A stretch of DNA of 64,000 bases from SB15 sp964639245 (GTDB lineage Bacteria; Chloroflexota; Anaerolineae; Aggregatilineales; J027). Below the pieces are notes generated by a model. It was not told where the DNA came from, made no database searches, and saw nothing but the letters and a program-made list of their open reading frames with translations. Position numbers and translations under genes: made by a program. Of the stretch, positions 49,975-58,665 are shown in pieces. Position 1 is the stretch's first letter. Each line of letters begins with the position of its first letter. Location: positions 434,001 through 498,000 of the forward strand of contig CAZXCU010000001.1 of assembly GCA_964639245.1 (NCBI GenBank), written 5' to 3'.

Positions 49975-51669
49975 ATGTCCATCCTTCCAATCCCTTCGTT
50001 CTTAGATGACATCAAGAACAAAGGGCTGCGTAAGGCGGTTTACGAAGGTGTTGATGAGGTCGTTACCCGTGTCACCACGGGGATGAACATTCAAGACATT
50101 CGGGAAGCCCTGCGCGGTGATGAACCGTCGAGACGGCCTAACCCGCGTCTCACGCCCCATGCTGATGGATTTTTCCTGCATATTCGCCCCTCGTTTTACC
50201 ATGAGGCGGTGACGGGGATTTATCCGACCTTCCGTTTAGGCTTCCTTTCGACCTTCTTTTTCATTCTGGAAGTCATCACCGGGTTATTTTTGATGGTGTT
50301 TTATACGCCATCGCCCATTGTCGCCTACGACAATATGCTTGAAATTTTGGGCAATGTGCCAATGGGACAGTTCATGCGTGATTTGCACCGTTTGGGTGCA
50401 GAAGGCATGGTGCTGTTTGTGGCGCTGCACATGACCCGAACTTTCTTTACCGGGTCGTACAAACGTCCGCGCCAATTTACATGGTTCACCGGGGTAATTT
50501 TGCTGCTGGTGACGCTGTTCCTGAGCTTCACGGGCTATCTGCTGCCGTGGGATCAGTTGGCGTTCTGGGCGGTCACAATCGGTACTTCGATGGCAGAAGC
50601 CGCGCCACCGGAAGTAGTGGGAACAAACGTGAACCTGCTGCTGCGGGGTGCGCCAGACATCGGTGCCGGTGGGCTACTGCGCTTTTACTTGCTGCATGTG
50701 TTTGCCCTGCCCCTCGTTGCGTTTGTCTTTATCTTTGTTCATTACTACAAAGTGGTGTTGCACGGCATCAGCTTGCCGCCGGGTATGGAAGAAATCGGGC
50801 AGGATACCGCCAAACGAGTGCCTAAAGAAAGCCGTGTCTATTACATCCCCGATGTGCTGACCACCGAATTGATGTGGGTTTCGATGGTGACGTTTATTCT
50901 GGTGGTGATGGTGACATGGTTCTTCCATGCACCGCTTGAAAACCATGCCAACCCGCAATCTACCCCGTTGCACACCACTGCGCCATGGTACTTCCTGTGG
51001 CTACAAGGGATGTTGAAACTGGGCGATAAGGTGTTGATGGGTGTGGTCTTACCTACCATCATCTTCGGCTTCATGTTCGTCATGCCCTATATTGATACGA
51101 CCAAGAGCCGTCGGTATGCCCATCGGCGCGTTGCCATCACGCTGGGCCTGGTTTGCGTCTTTTTGATTATCGTGCTGACCTACATGGGAACCCCTTGGTA
51201 TGGGGTTGATTCCGCTGCCGACACCGACGCGATGCAAGAAATTATCCCCGGCGAAAAGGTTGGGCCGGTGCGGGCGGTTCCCTATGAGGAATTGGTCATT
51301 ACCACCGACACCCCAATTTTTGAGGCGCTGAATAATCCTGATGCAACGGGTTACAGCATTGAAGAATTAGATACCGTGCTGCCCACGATTGCTATTCCGG
51401 TGTTGGAAGACAACCTTGAAGACTTGGAACGGGACTACAAAGAGTCGCATCCTGAATTCTTCAAGGCGCTGGAAGAAACCCATCATGTTGTCTACGACGA
51501 ATTTAAAGATGGGTTGAAAGAACCGATGGTTTACTACGTTATCAGCCAATATCAACCGGATGTGAAGCGCGTCCAACTGGTGATCACATGGGATAACGAA
51601 GAGGATGTGCGTCAGGTGTCGCAAACGACAATCTACCTGCACAAAGAATCCGAATGGCACGAACACTAA
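49975..51669 (+). CDS. Cytochrome b with fused subunit IV-like part and C-terminal extension
   Basis: The 564-residue protein carries the quinol-oxidising core. Haem ligands are H138 and H152, and H241 and H256: the second pair is 15 apart, as in cytochrome b6, against 14 in mitochondrial cytochrome b. The first part (to ~265) corresponds to b6 and the next (~290-410) to subunit IV, here in one chain. The Qo-site P-E-W-Y motif reads T-A-P-W-Y-F, so the usual acidic residue is missing. A ~165-residue soluble C-terminal tail, rich in E and D, is not part of ordinary b6f or bc1. The first ~55 residues are an amphipathic extension. GAGGAG precedes the ATG; a terminator follows. Confidence 0.92.
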   Translation: MSILPIPSFLDDIKNKGLRKAVYEGVDEVVTRVTTGMNIQDIREALRGDEPSRRPNPRLTPHADGFFLHIRPSFYHEAVTGIYPTFRLGFLSTFFFILEVITGLFLMVFYTPSPIVAYDNMLEILGNVPMGQFMRDLHRLGAEGMVLFVALHMTRTFFTGSYKRPRQFTWFTGVILLLVTLFLSFTGYLLPWDQLAFWAVTIGTSMAEAAPPEVVGTNVNLLLRGAPDIGAGGLLRFYLLHVFALPLVAFVFIFVHYYKVVLHGISLPPGMEEIGQDTAKRVPKESRVYYIPDVLTTELMWVSMVTFILVVMVTWFFHAPLENHANPQSTPLHTTAPWYFLWLQGMLKLGDKVLMGVVLPTIIFGFMFVMPYIDTTKSRRYAHRRVAITLGLVCVFLIIVLTYMGTPWYGVDSAADTDAMQEIIPGEKVGPVRAVPYEELVITTDTPIFEALNNPDATGYSIEELDTVLPTIAIPVLEDNLEDLERDYKESHPEFFKALEETHHVVYDEFKDGLKEPMVYYVISQYQPDVKRVQLVITWDNEEDVRQVSQTTIYLHKESEWHEH

Positions 51670-51690
51670 AGTCCTTTTAGTACGCTGTGT

Positions 51691-51720
51691 GGGCGGTCTG
51701 CCGATGAGACCGCCCTTTTA
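51691..51720 (+). terminator. Hairpin between cytochrome b and cytochrome c genes
   Basis: A 9-bp stem GGGCGGTCT/AGACCGCCC (51691-51699 with 51707-51715) is followed by TTTTA. It could reduce transcription of the cytochrome c gene relative to the first two. Confidence 0.75.
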
Positions 51721-51739
51721 ATGACCGGGAATTTGGTTT

Positions 51740-53380
51740 ATGGAATCTGGTGTTAAATCAAGAAGCATAGAAAACCGCATTATCATTGGGATTGCCTGCA
51801 TCACCGCCAGCATTATTCTGGTGGGCTGGATTGCCATTAATGAAAATGCGCGTATGGAAGAATTTACGGAGCGTTCTCAAGGGCGTGCGGTAGAGCAGGG
51901 CGCGATTTTGTTTGAATCGAACTGTGCGACATGCCACGGATTTAACGGTCTGGGCAGCACCCGCGCACCCGCCCTCAACAACCCCGTCTTATTTGGGTAT
52001 GACTTTCTCAAACCCGTTAAAGATGAACAGCTGTTGGTTGAATCGCAGTTACAGCAGGCCACTGACCCTGCCGAGATTACCCGCCTGCAAACCCGCTTAG
52101 AGGAATTGGATGCCGAAGAACAGGTGCTTGTCGAATCCATCCTTTATGATTGGAGTACCGAACTGGCGGATATGGATGCAGACCTTGCTGCTTTGGATGC
52201 TCAAATCGAAACCCTTGAAGGGATCGAACCGGGACGGGCAAGCGGGATTGCCGCGTATATTGGTCGGCGTGAAGCCGATGAACTCGCGCCCCTGCTGCAA
52301 GAACAATCCGATTTGCAAGCCAAACTGGACTCTGGCACGGCTTTGACTGCCGAAGAATCTGAACGGTTGGCGCAGTTAGAAACCGAAATCGCTGCCGTTG
52401 ACGAAGCGCTCGCCCCCTACCGTGATTTCTCTGACCAACGGGCGGGCTTGGTCGAAAAACGGGGACGTTTCCAAACGCTGGTCGATTCTCACGAAAAAGT
52501 GAAAACGGCCCGTGCGGAATTGTCCTTAGCAGAGACCGCCTTGGCTGCGTTGGGGGAAGCGCCTGCCGAAGGGGGCGACCCGAATGCCCGTGCGCGTGAG
52601 GTGTTAGAAGGTGAAGCTACCGCCGCGAGTGATTTGCTCGACACCGCCGAGGCAGAACGCGATGCGGCTTACCAAGCCCTGCTCGATGCTGGCGATGTGC
52701 TTCCCTATGACCCGACGGAATCAACACAGGTCAACCGGTTAACCCAAGTGGGGTGGGCCAGCACACTGTATGCCTTCCTCGAAGGGACATTAATCGGAGG
52801 TCGTCCTACCAGCGCGGCCTACTGGCCTCAACCGATGGCGGCATGGTCACAGGAAACAGGCGGGCCGTTGCGCCCCGACCAAGTATCCAATCTGGTCGAA
52901 TTTATCCTCGCATGGGACCGAGAATTTACCGTGCAGGATTTGCGGGCAGTTCAACACTTTGCCAAAGTGCCTTCCGAAGGTGGCGGTGCGCCTGCTGGTA
53001 CAACCATCGGCGATAACCCTGATGAAATCGCTGCAAACTTGGCGACTCTGCGCGAGAGTGGTGAATTTGAAGCCAGCCCCGCTACCGGACAAAGCCTGTT
53101 TGAAGGCGGGTATGGTTGTTCGGGTTGTCACGGGCAAGCCGCCGGCGCAGGCCCCGCCTTGACCGGTTTATGGACTCGGGCTTCCGAAAATCAAGAAAAT
53201 CGTTTGACCGACACAGGCACAGACGGCAATCCAGAAGCCTATCTCATCCACAGCATTGTGAATCCCAATGAATATGTGGTGGGTGGTTTTGCGGAAGGGG
53301 TGATGCCCCAGAACTTCGGAGACCGTTTGACCATCGAAGAACTGGCGCATATTCTGGCCTATCTCGAAGAACAAAACTAG
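51740..53380 (+). CDS. Dihaem cytochrome c with a long coiled coil inserted in the first haem domain
   Basis: The 546-residue protein has a signal anchor (~12-33) and two CxxCH haem sites, C-A-T-C-H (62-66) and C-S-G-C-H (460-464). The first haem domain starts normally (G-A-I-L-F-E-S-N-C-A-T-C-H-G-F-N-G-L-G-S), is interrupted at about residue 90, and resumes near residue 335 with W-P-Q-P-M-A-A-W, whose methionine is the probable axial ligand, and V-S-N-L-V-E-F-I. The ~240 residues between are acidic and heptad-rich, a predicted coiled coil. The second domain is near the C-terminus. It would carry electrons from the bc-type complex; the insertion could set distance or dimerise it. A strong terminator follows. 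Confidence 0.88.
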   Translation: MESGVKSRSIENRIIIGIACITASIILVGWIAINENARMEEFTERSQGRAVEQGAILFESNCATCHGFNGLGSTRAPALNNPVLFGYDFLKPVKDEQLLVESQLQQATDPAEITRLQTRLEELDAEEQVLVESILYDWSTELADMDADLAALDAQIETLEGIEPGRASGIAAYIGRREADELAPLLQEQSDLQAKLDSGTALTAEESERLAQLETEIAAVDEALAPYRDFSDQRAGLVEKRGRFQTLVDSHEKVKTARAELSLAETALAALGEAPAEGGDPNARAREVLEGEATAASDLLDTAEAERDAAYQALLDAGDVLPYDPTESTQVNRLTQVGWASTLYAFLEGTLIGGRPTSAAYWPQPMAAWSQETGGPLRPDQVSNLVEFILAWDREFTVQDLRAVQHFAKVPSEGGGAPAGTTIGDNPDEIAANLATLRESGEFEASPATGQSLFEGGYGCSGCHGQAAGAGPALTGLWTRASENQENRLTDTGTDGNPEAYLIHSIVNPNEYVVGGFAEGVMPQNFGDRLTIEELAHILAYLEEQN

Positions 53381-53400
53381 GAAGGCCCTTTCCTTGTACA

Positions 53401-53434
53401 AAAAAGCCCCCTCCGTGTATGCAGGGGGCTTTTT
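53401..53434. terminator. Strong intrinsic terminator after the cytochrome operon
   Basis: A 12-bp perfect stem AAAAAGCCCCCT/AGGGGGCTTTTT (53401-53412 with 53423-53434) has a 10-base loop; T runs on both strands would let it work in both directions. Confidence 0.9.
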
Positions 53435-53443
53435 CAAAATTGC

Positions 53444-53472
53444 TTGACGGGGTAGGGAATCTGCCATATTCT
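53444..53472 (+). promoter_or_regulatory. Promoter of the 53.5-kb operon containing thrS
   Basis: TTGACG (53444-53449) and TATTCT (53467-53472) are 17 bases apart. A CTCAA-A-TTGAG palindrome (53471-53481) overlaps the expected transcription start and could be an operator. Confidence 0.65.
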
Positions 53473-53505
53473 CAAATTGAGCTAAACGACCTGCTGTTCG
53501 CGTTC

Positions 53506-53538
53506 AAATCCCGTGCTGGTCTGGGATTTTTTGTTTTT
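53506..53538 (+). terminator. Terminator-like hairpin in the leader before the thrS operon
   Basis: AAATCCC (53506-53512) pairs with GGGATTT (53523-53529), loop of 10 bases, followed by a T-rich run TTTTTTGTTTTT. It lies between the promoter and the first start codon (53553), where a terminator would attenuate the operon. No T-box sequence and no leader peptide with threonine codons are seen, so the signal controlling it, if any, is unknown. Confidence 0.5.
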
Positions 53539-53552
53539 GTGGAGAATGAAGC

Positions 53553-53903
53553 ATGTTAGTCAAACGAATTTGGACAGATACTGTGGAAGAGGAATTCGAC
53601 CCCGATTCCGAGGGAATCGATGTAATGGTCGAGATGATCACGGGCGAAGTGTGGACAGCCCATTTTGTGACGATCCCCTATCTGCGGCAGCAAATGGAAA
53701 TGAGCGCGGCCATCACTGATAGTGAAGATGTCTTGGGGCGGGCAGGTTTTGTGGCGCTGGAAACCCCGCATGTGATTGTCGAACGCCTTGACCGTGAAGC
53801 AATTGAAGATATCGTCGATGATTTGTTGACGCTGGGGACGTTCGAGTCCGTTTTTGACCTTGTAACCGATTTACCAGAAATACCCGAAGGGAACAATCAG
53901 TAG
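53553..53903 (+). CDS. Unrecognised acidic 116-residue protein preceding thrS
   Basis: I do not recognise this protein. It is acidic, without spans or cysteines, and starts with a beta-rich half (M-L-V-K-R-I-W-T-D-T, V-M-V-E-M-I-T-G-E-V-W-T-A-H-F-V). The second half is helical (I-E-D-I-V-D-D-L-L-T-L-G-T-F). GGAGA lies eight bases before the ATG. Its stop is four bases before the thrS ATG, so the two are read together and it might influence ThrRS or its expression. Confidence 0.65.
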   Translation: MLVKRIWTDTVEEEFDPDSEGIDVMVEMITGEVWTAHFVTIPYLRQQMEMSAAITDSEDVLGRAGFVALETPHVIVERLDREAIEDIVDDLLTLGTFESVFDLVTDLPEIPEGNNQ

Positions 53904-53907
53904 CTTT

Positions 53908-55671
53908 ATGGAACGTTACGAAGAAAGTCAACTGTACCGCATCCGTCATTCGCTGGCGCATGTGATGGCGCAGGCCATGTTAGAAAAATTCCCCGATGCT
54001 CAGATTGCCATTGGGCCGCCCATTGAGGACGGGTTTTATTACGATTTTGATTTGCCCCGCACCTTGACCGAAGCGGATTTGGCGGCGGTTGAAAAACGTA
54101 TGAAAGACATCATCAAGGGCAAACATGCCTTTGTTCGCCGTGAAGTTTCCGCCGAAGAAGCCAAAGCCATTTTTAAAAGTCAAAAATATAAACTGGAACT
54201 CATTGACGAACTCGCTACCGATGGGGCGCTGCTCACGACCTATACACAGGATACGTTTCAAGATTTGTGTCGTGGCCCGCATGTGGTGGATACGAGTGAG
54301 TTAAACCCGGATGCCTTTAGCATCACATTCAAAGAAATTGCCGGGGCGTATTGGCGGGGCGATGAAAACCGCGAAATGCTCACACGGATTTACGGGACAG
54401 CGTGGGAAACCGAACAAGACCTCAAGGACTATTTAGAACGGCTTGAGGAAGCCAAACGGCGTGACCATCGTGTGCTGGGGACACAACTGAAATTATTTAC
54501 TTTTAGTCCGTTGGTGGGCAAGGGGCTGCCGCTCTGGATGCCACGCGGCGCGGTAGTGCGCGATATTCTGGAGCGCTTTTTGCGGCAGGAACAGGTCAAA
54601 CGCGGTTATGATCCTGTTGTGACCCCTCACATCGCCAAACTTGACCTCTATAAAACATCCGGTCATTATCCCTATTATAAAGACAGCCAGTACGACCCGA
54701 TTAATGTGGACGGGGAAGAATTTTTACTCAAACCCATGAACTGCCCGCACCACATTCAAATTTATAAAAGTGAGGCGCGTTCCTACCGCGATTTGCCCAT
54801 TCGCTATGCTGAATTTGGCACGGTGTATCGCTATGAACAATCCGGCGAATTGGCGGGGCTGACCCGTGTACGCGGTTTTACAGTGGACGATGCTCACCTA
54901 TTTGTTACACCCGAACAACTGGTGGATGAATTTATCGGCGTGGTGGATTTGATTCAATTTGTGTTTACGGCGCTTGGGCTGCACGATTTCCGTGCGCGGG
55001 TGGGTACCCGTGACCCGCACAGTGATAAATATGTGGGGTCAGATGAACTCTGGGAACGGGCAACCAATGGGATTATCACCGCGTGTGATAAATTGGGGAT
55101 GAACTATACCCTTGCCGAAGGCGAAGCGGCGTTTTATGGCCCCAAACTGGACTTTATTTTCCGTGATGTCTTAAAACGCGAATGGCAGTTAGGCACAGTG
55201 CAGGTGGACTATACCCTGCCGGAACGTTTTGAAATGGAATACATTGGCGACGACAACCAAGCCCATCGTCCGGTGATGATTCATCGTGCGCCGTTTGGCA
55301 GTCTGGAACGCTTCATTGGCATTTTGATTGAACATTTCAACGGCGCATTTCCCTTGTGGCTCGCGCCGGTGCAAATGGCAATTTTGCCGATTTCCAACAA
55401 GGTCGAAGAAGAGGCCGAACATCTCGCGCTGGAATTGAAAAATGAAGGTTTCCGCGTGGAAATTTTCAGCAAAGGGCAGCTTGGCAAAAAGATTGTCGAG
55501 GCGCGTTCCCAGAAAATTCCCTATCTGCTGGTGATGGGGCCACGCGATGTCGAAGCGGGAACCGTGTCGGTGCGACTGCGGGATGATACCGATTTAGGGG
55601 CGATGCCAGTGGATGAATTTATCGCCAAAGCCAAAGCACTCGTCGAAAATCGCGCAATGGAACTGGCCTAG
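53908..55671 (+). CDS. thrS: Threonyl-tRNA synthetase lacking the TGS domain
   Basis: The 587-residue enzyme attaches threonine to tRNA(Thr). It begins directly with the editing (SAD) domain, H-S-L-A-H (14-18) and C-R-G-P-H near residue 126, then the class II core with K-P-M-N-C-P-H-H near 278 (zinc Cys), R-Y-A-E-F-G motif 2, and H-R-A-P-F-G with the last zinc His, and the anticodon-binding domain from ~475. The usual N-terminal TGS domain (~60 residues) is absent; the neighbouring gene leaves no space for it. Editing activity should remain. No clear Shine-Dalgarno is present, so translation probably depends on the preceding gene. Confidence 0.95.
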   Translation: MERYEESQLYRIRHSLAHVMAQAMLEKFPDAQIAIGPPIEDGFYYDFDLPRTLTEADLAAVEKRMKDIIKGKHAFVRREVSAEEAKAIFKSQKYKLELIDELATDGALLTTYTQDTFQDLCRGPHVVDTSELNPDAFSITFKEIAGAYWRGDENREMLTRIYGTAWETEQDLKDYLERLEEAKRRDHRVLGTQLKLFTFSPLVGKGLPLWMPRGAVVRDILERFLRQEQVKRGYDPVVTPHIAKLDLYKTSGHYPYYKDSQYDPINVDGEEFLLKPMNCPHHIQIYKSEARSYRDLPIRYAEFGTVYRYEQSGELAGLTRVRGFTVDDAHLFVTPEQLVDEFIGVVDLIQFVFTALGLHDFRARVGTRDPHSDKYVGSDELWERATNGIITACDKLGMNYTLAEGEAAFYGPKLDFIFRDVLKREWQLGTVQVDYTLPERFEMEYIGDDNQAHRPVMIHRAPFGSLERFIGILIEHFNGAFPLWLAPVQMAILPISNKVEEEAEHLALELKNEGFRVEIFSKGQLGKKIVEARSQKIPYLLVMGPRDVEAGTVSVRLRDDTDLGAMPVDEFIAKAKALVENRAMELA

Positions 55672-55735
55672 TCGAACACGGTTTCTCCGTGTAGACTTGC
55701 TGCCTGCTTATCTCAAGAAATTGGCTTCGTTTCTT

Positions 55736-56953
55736 ATGGAAATTCTCTCCGTCACAGGTGACTTGAGCATTGAGTACGCGCCCGACCTCTGGCGGGTGGT
55801 GCAAATCCAAAATTTAGAAATTCCCTCCCGCCCGGTGGCAATTGCCAACAGCGCAGGGATGGTTTTTGAACAATCCTATGCGGCCCAAGCCAAATTGGAA
55901 ACCAATGCGCTGCGGGCAGACCAGATTGCATGGGTTGCGCTGGATTGGGATACCGGACGTTCGCGCTGGCAAATCGGCCTGATGTTGAATACAGAAGCGC
56001 TGACACCTGCTAATTTGCGTGTGCTGGTAACATGGCCTATCGAGGCGGAATATCGCTACGCGGAAGATACGTGGAAAGCGGCAGACGCGCTAGCGAGCAT
56101 CTTAGGTGTACCTCTGCGGGTCAATGCCGCACAGCAGGCCGCCGAAGTTGCCCAAGTGGTCGAAGCTGCTTTTGAGTTGGTAGAGGAAAATCCCTATCTG
56201 GCGCTGCATTCCTCTACCGAAACACGCCTCTCACAACCCACTGAACCCCTGCCCTTGCTGCCCGAAAAAAATACATTGGTCAAACTGCAACCCCTGCCGC
56301 TTGAAATGGGCAAATGGATTTTGCGGGTGGTGGGTGGTGGGCTACGCTGGGAATCGACCCAAAGCTGGCTGGTCAGTTATGCCATGCGAACCGCCTTTTT
56401 TGTGGTTGCGTTTGTCGTGTTCGTGCTGCTGGGAATCGGGTCACGGACTTCAGGTCTTGCGCCCGTTACCCCCGAATGGCTGCCCCTGATGGCATTTGGC
56501 ATCGGGGTGGTGTTTGCTTACAGTGCGGCAGAAAATCTCTGGTCAATGCTCACGCCAAGTCGGGTGGTTTTCGACGATTTGCGACAGGAAATTCGCAGTG
56601 AACGCGCCTTAACCAATCTGGTCGCGTGGCGGTTGGCTTATGCCGAAGTGCAGTATTTTCTCATCAGCCAAGAAAAATCCACCCCGCAGGGACGGCGTTC
56701 GTCCAACGAGCCGATGATGATTTCACAGGATGTCTGGGTGCATGTCTGCGCGAAAGATGAGTTTTTTCTAATTGGCGAAGTGGAAGGCGTGATGGGTAAA
56801 AGTTGGCTGTGGGATACGGGCAAAATCCGTGAGCGCGCCCCCGGCAGCCAGCGCTATCCCCTGAATTTGGATGAATACGATACACAGGTGCATCATGCGG
56901 TGCAGCACCTTGCCGAAAAACTCTCCGTTCAAGCCTATGTGGATGTACGATAA
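55736..56953 (+). CDS. Unrecognised membrane protein with two central spans
   Basis: The 405-residue protein is not recognised. The N-terminal ~210 residues are soluble and mixed alpha/beta (L-R-V-L-V-T-W-P-I, A-A-D-A-L-A-S-I-L-G-V-P-L-R). Two spans lie near 231-250 and 258-278 with G-I-G-S-R-T-S-G between, and a ~120-residue soluble tail follows. Both ends are probably cytoplasmic. The start at 55736 is favoured because the longer frame begins inside thrS; no strong ribosome-binding site is seen. It lies 64 bases after thrS on the same strand. Confidence 0.7.
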   Translation: MEILSVTGDLSIEYAPDLWRVVQIQNLEIPSRPVAIANSAGMVFEQSYAAQAKLETNALRADQIAWVALDWDTGRSRWQIGLMLNTEALTPANLRVLVTWPIEAEYRYAEDTWKAADALASILGVPLRVNAAQQAAEVAQVVEAAFELVEENPYLALHSSTETRLSQPTEPLPLLPEKNTLVKLQPLPLEMGKWILRVVGGGLRWESTQSWLVSYAMRTAFFVVAFVVFVLLGIGSRTSGLAPVTPEWLPLMAFGIGVVFAYSAAENLWSMLTPSRVVFDDLRQEIRSERALTNLVAWRLAYAEVQYFLISQEKSTPQGRRSSNEPMMISQDVWVHVCAKDEFFLIGEVEGVMGKSWLWDTGKIRERAPGSQRYPLNLDEYDTQVHHAVQHLAEKLSVQAYVDVR

Positions 56954-56964
56954 GGGGTTTATCA

Positions 56965-57576
56965 ATGGATGTGCCATTTGCCGATAGCGAAAATCGCCGC
57001 CGTTTAACCCAGCGTGTTTTATTTGCAGTCATCATGTTGACTTTACCCTGTTATTGCATCGGGGCGGTCATGCTGGCGTTTGCGCCCGGTGATGATGATT
57101 CTGGGGATGCTGACGTTGCCACCCGACCACCTCTGCTGACTTCCCAAACAGTCAGCCCGACTGCCAGTCGTGTCACCGGGACAGCCACTATCGCCCGCAC
57201 ACCGACACAGGGCAGCGATTTAGAAAACACGCCCGGACAATTTGTGCCGCGCACGCGCACCCCCTTGCCTACCAACACGATTTTGCCTTCCATGACAATT
57301 GCGCCGACTTTGACCTCACTGCCGACCAATACACCGATTCCAACAAATACACCCTTACCCACCGAGACCCCCCTGCCTTCTATTACGCCACTGCCCACCG
57401 ACACGCCCTTCCCAACCAATACGCCTGTACCAACGGAAACCCCCACCACCGACCCCGGCACCACTTCGGGTGGGACAACTGACGGGGGCGGAACGACAGA
57501 TGGTGGTACAACAGGGGGAACGACGGATGGCGGCGGAACAACGGACGGTGGCACCACAGGCGGAACGACAGGATAA
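56965..57576 (+). CDS. Single-span protein with Thr/Pro and Gly/Thr low-complexity tail
   Basis: The 203-residue protein has a short cytoplasmic start, one span (~17-40) and an outer region of low complexity: P-T-x-T-x-P-x repeats (~80-165, such as P-T-N-T-P-I-P-T-N-T-P-L-P) then a G-G-T-T-D-G-G-G-T-T tract to the end. Such stalks are likely glycosylated surface spacers. AAGGGG precedes the ATG by seven bases. It sits 11 bases after the preceding membrane protein gene and three bases before the first M42 gene. The underlying DNA (57460-57570) is a GGN-rich quasi-repeat. Confidence 0.75.
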   Translation: MDVPFADSENRRRLTQRVLFAVIMLTLPCYCIGAVMLAFAPGDDDSGDADVATRPPLLTSQTVSPTASRVTGTATIARTPTQGSDLENTPGQFVPRTRTPLPTNTILPSMTIAPTLTSLPTNTPIPTNTPLPTETPLPSITPLPTDTPFPTNTPVPTETPTTDPGTTSGGTTDGGGTTDGGTTGGTTDGGGTTDGGTTGGTTG

Positions 57577-57579
57577 AAA

Positions 57580-58665
57580 ATGGATTTAAAAGAACATTTA
57601 AAAGCACTGACCGAACTGCACAGTCCCTCTGGTCATGAGGAGGCCGTGCGAACCTATCTGCGCGAAGTCTGGGTAGATTTAACCGATGAATTGCAAGTCT
57701 CGCCACTTGGCAATTTAATCGGCATTAAACGGGGCAAAAACAAAAATGCCCGTCGCATTATGCTCTGCGCTCATATGGATGAAATTGCCATGATGGTGTC
57801 CGAAATCCGCGAGGGCTATTTGCGTTTGACCAATGTCAATGGCTCGGATGCGCGAATCATGCAAGCCCAATCAGTTATTGTGCATGGCACACGTCCTTTG
57901 ACGGGCATTTTTGCGGCAGTCCCCCCGCATATTTCTGGCACAACGGGTGACGGTCACAAAACCTACCCCAAGTTGGATGAACAATGGGTGGATTTGGGTT
58001 TGCCGGCGGATGAAGTAGCGCAGCTTGTCCAGATTGGCGATTTAGTCACGATGGACGCGCCTTTTATGGAACTCAAAAATGGGTTTGTGGCTGGCAAAGC
58101 CATCGATGACCGTGCCTCCGTAGCGGCGGTGACGCATTGCCTGGAATTGCTGAAAACACATAGGCATGAATGGGATGTCTACGCTGTGGCTTCGGTACAA
58201 GAGGAAACGGGCTATCAAGGGGCAATAACGGCAGCCCACGCCATCAACCCCGATTTAGCGATTGCGCTGGATGTGACCTTCGCCAAACAACCCGGTGTCA
58301 ATGATGATTACACGCTGGAACTCGGCAAAGGCATCACTTTAGGGGTGGGGCCAAACTTTCATCAAAAATTTGTTGATGAATTTATGGAAGTGGCAAGGCA
58401 AATTGAACTGCCGCTTTTTTATGAACCGTTGCCCGGCAAAAGTGGCACAGACGCATGGGCAATTCAAGTCTCACAGCAGGGCATCCCCACCATTTTAATC
58501 AGCATTCCCATTCGGAATATGCACACCCCCGTCGAAACCGTTAGCCTGAAAGATATTAAGCGGGCAGGGCGGATGATGGCAGAATTTATCAGCCTGCTGA
58601 ACGACGAATTTTTGGATAAATTACGCTGGAAACGCCAAGAAAAAGACTCCTCCAATGACCAATAA
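57580..58665 (+). CDS. M42-family aminopeptidase, copy 1 of 3
   Basis: The 361-residue protein is an M42 metallo-aminopeptidase of the TET / glutamyl-aminopeptidase group, cytoplasmic and normally dodecameric. Metal and catalytic residues are in place: A-H-M-D-E near residue 65, D-D-R-A-S near 175, Q-E-E-T-G near 207, A-L-D-V-T near 230 and I-R-N-M-H near 312. AGGA precedes the ATG. The C-terminal tail R-W-K-R-Q-E-K-D-S-S-N-D-Q overlaps copy 2 by 11 bp. Specific substrates are not known; peptides left by proteasome-like or Lon proteases are typical. Confidence 0.92.
   Translation: MDLKEHLKALTELHSPSGHEEAVRTYLREVWVDLTDELQVSPLGNLIGIKRGKNKNARRIMLCAHMDEIAMMVSEIREGYLRLTNVNGSDARIMQAQSVIVHGTRPLTGIFAAVPPHISGTTGDGHKTYPKLDEQWVDLGLPADEVAQLVQIGDLVTMDAPFMELKNGFVAGKAIDDRASVAAVTHCLELLKTHRHEWDVYAVASVQEETGYQGAITAAHAINPDLAIALDVTFAKQPGVNDDYTLELGKGITLGVGPNFHQKFVDEFMEVARQIELPLFYEPLPGKSGTDAWAIQVSQQGIPTILISIPIRNMHTPVETVSLKDIKRAGRMMAEFISLLNDEFLDKLRWKRQEKDSSNDQ

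Noticed and set aside
53473..53552. T-box riboswitch before thrS
   Set aside because: The leader is only about 75 bases long and lacks the conserved T-box sequence and specifier loop; only a simple terminator-like hairpin is seen.
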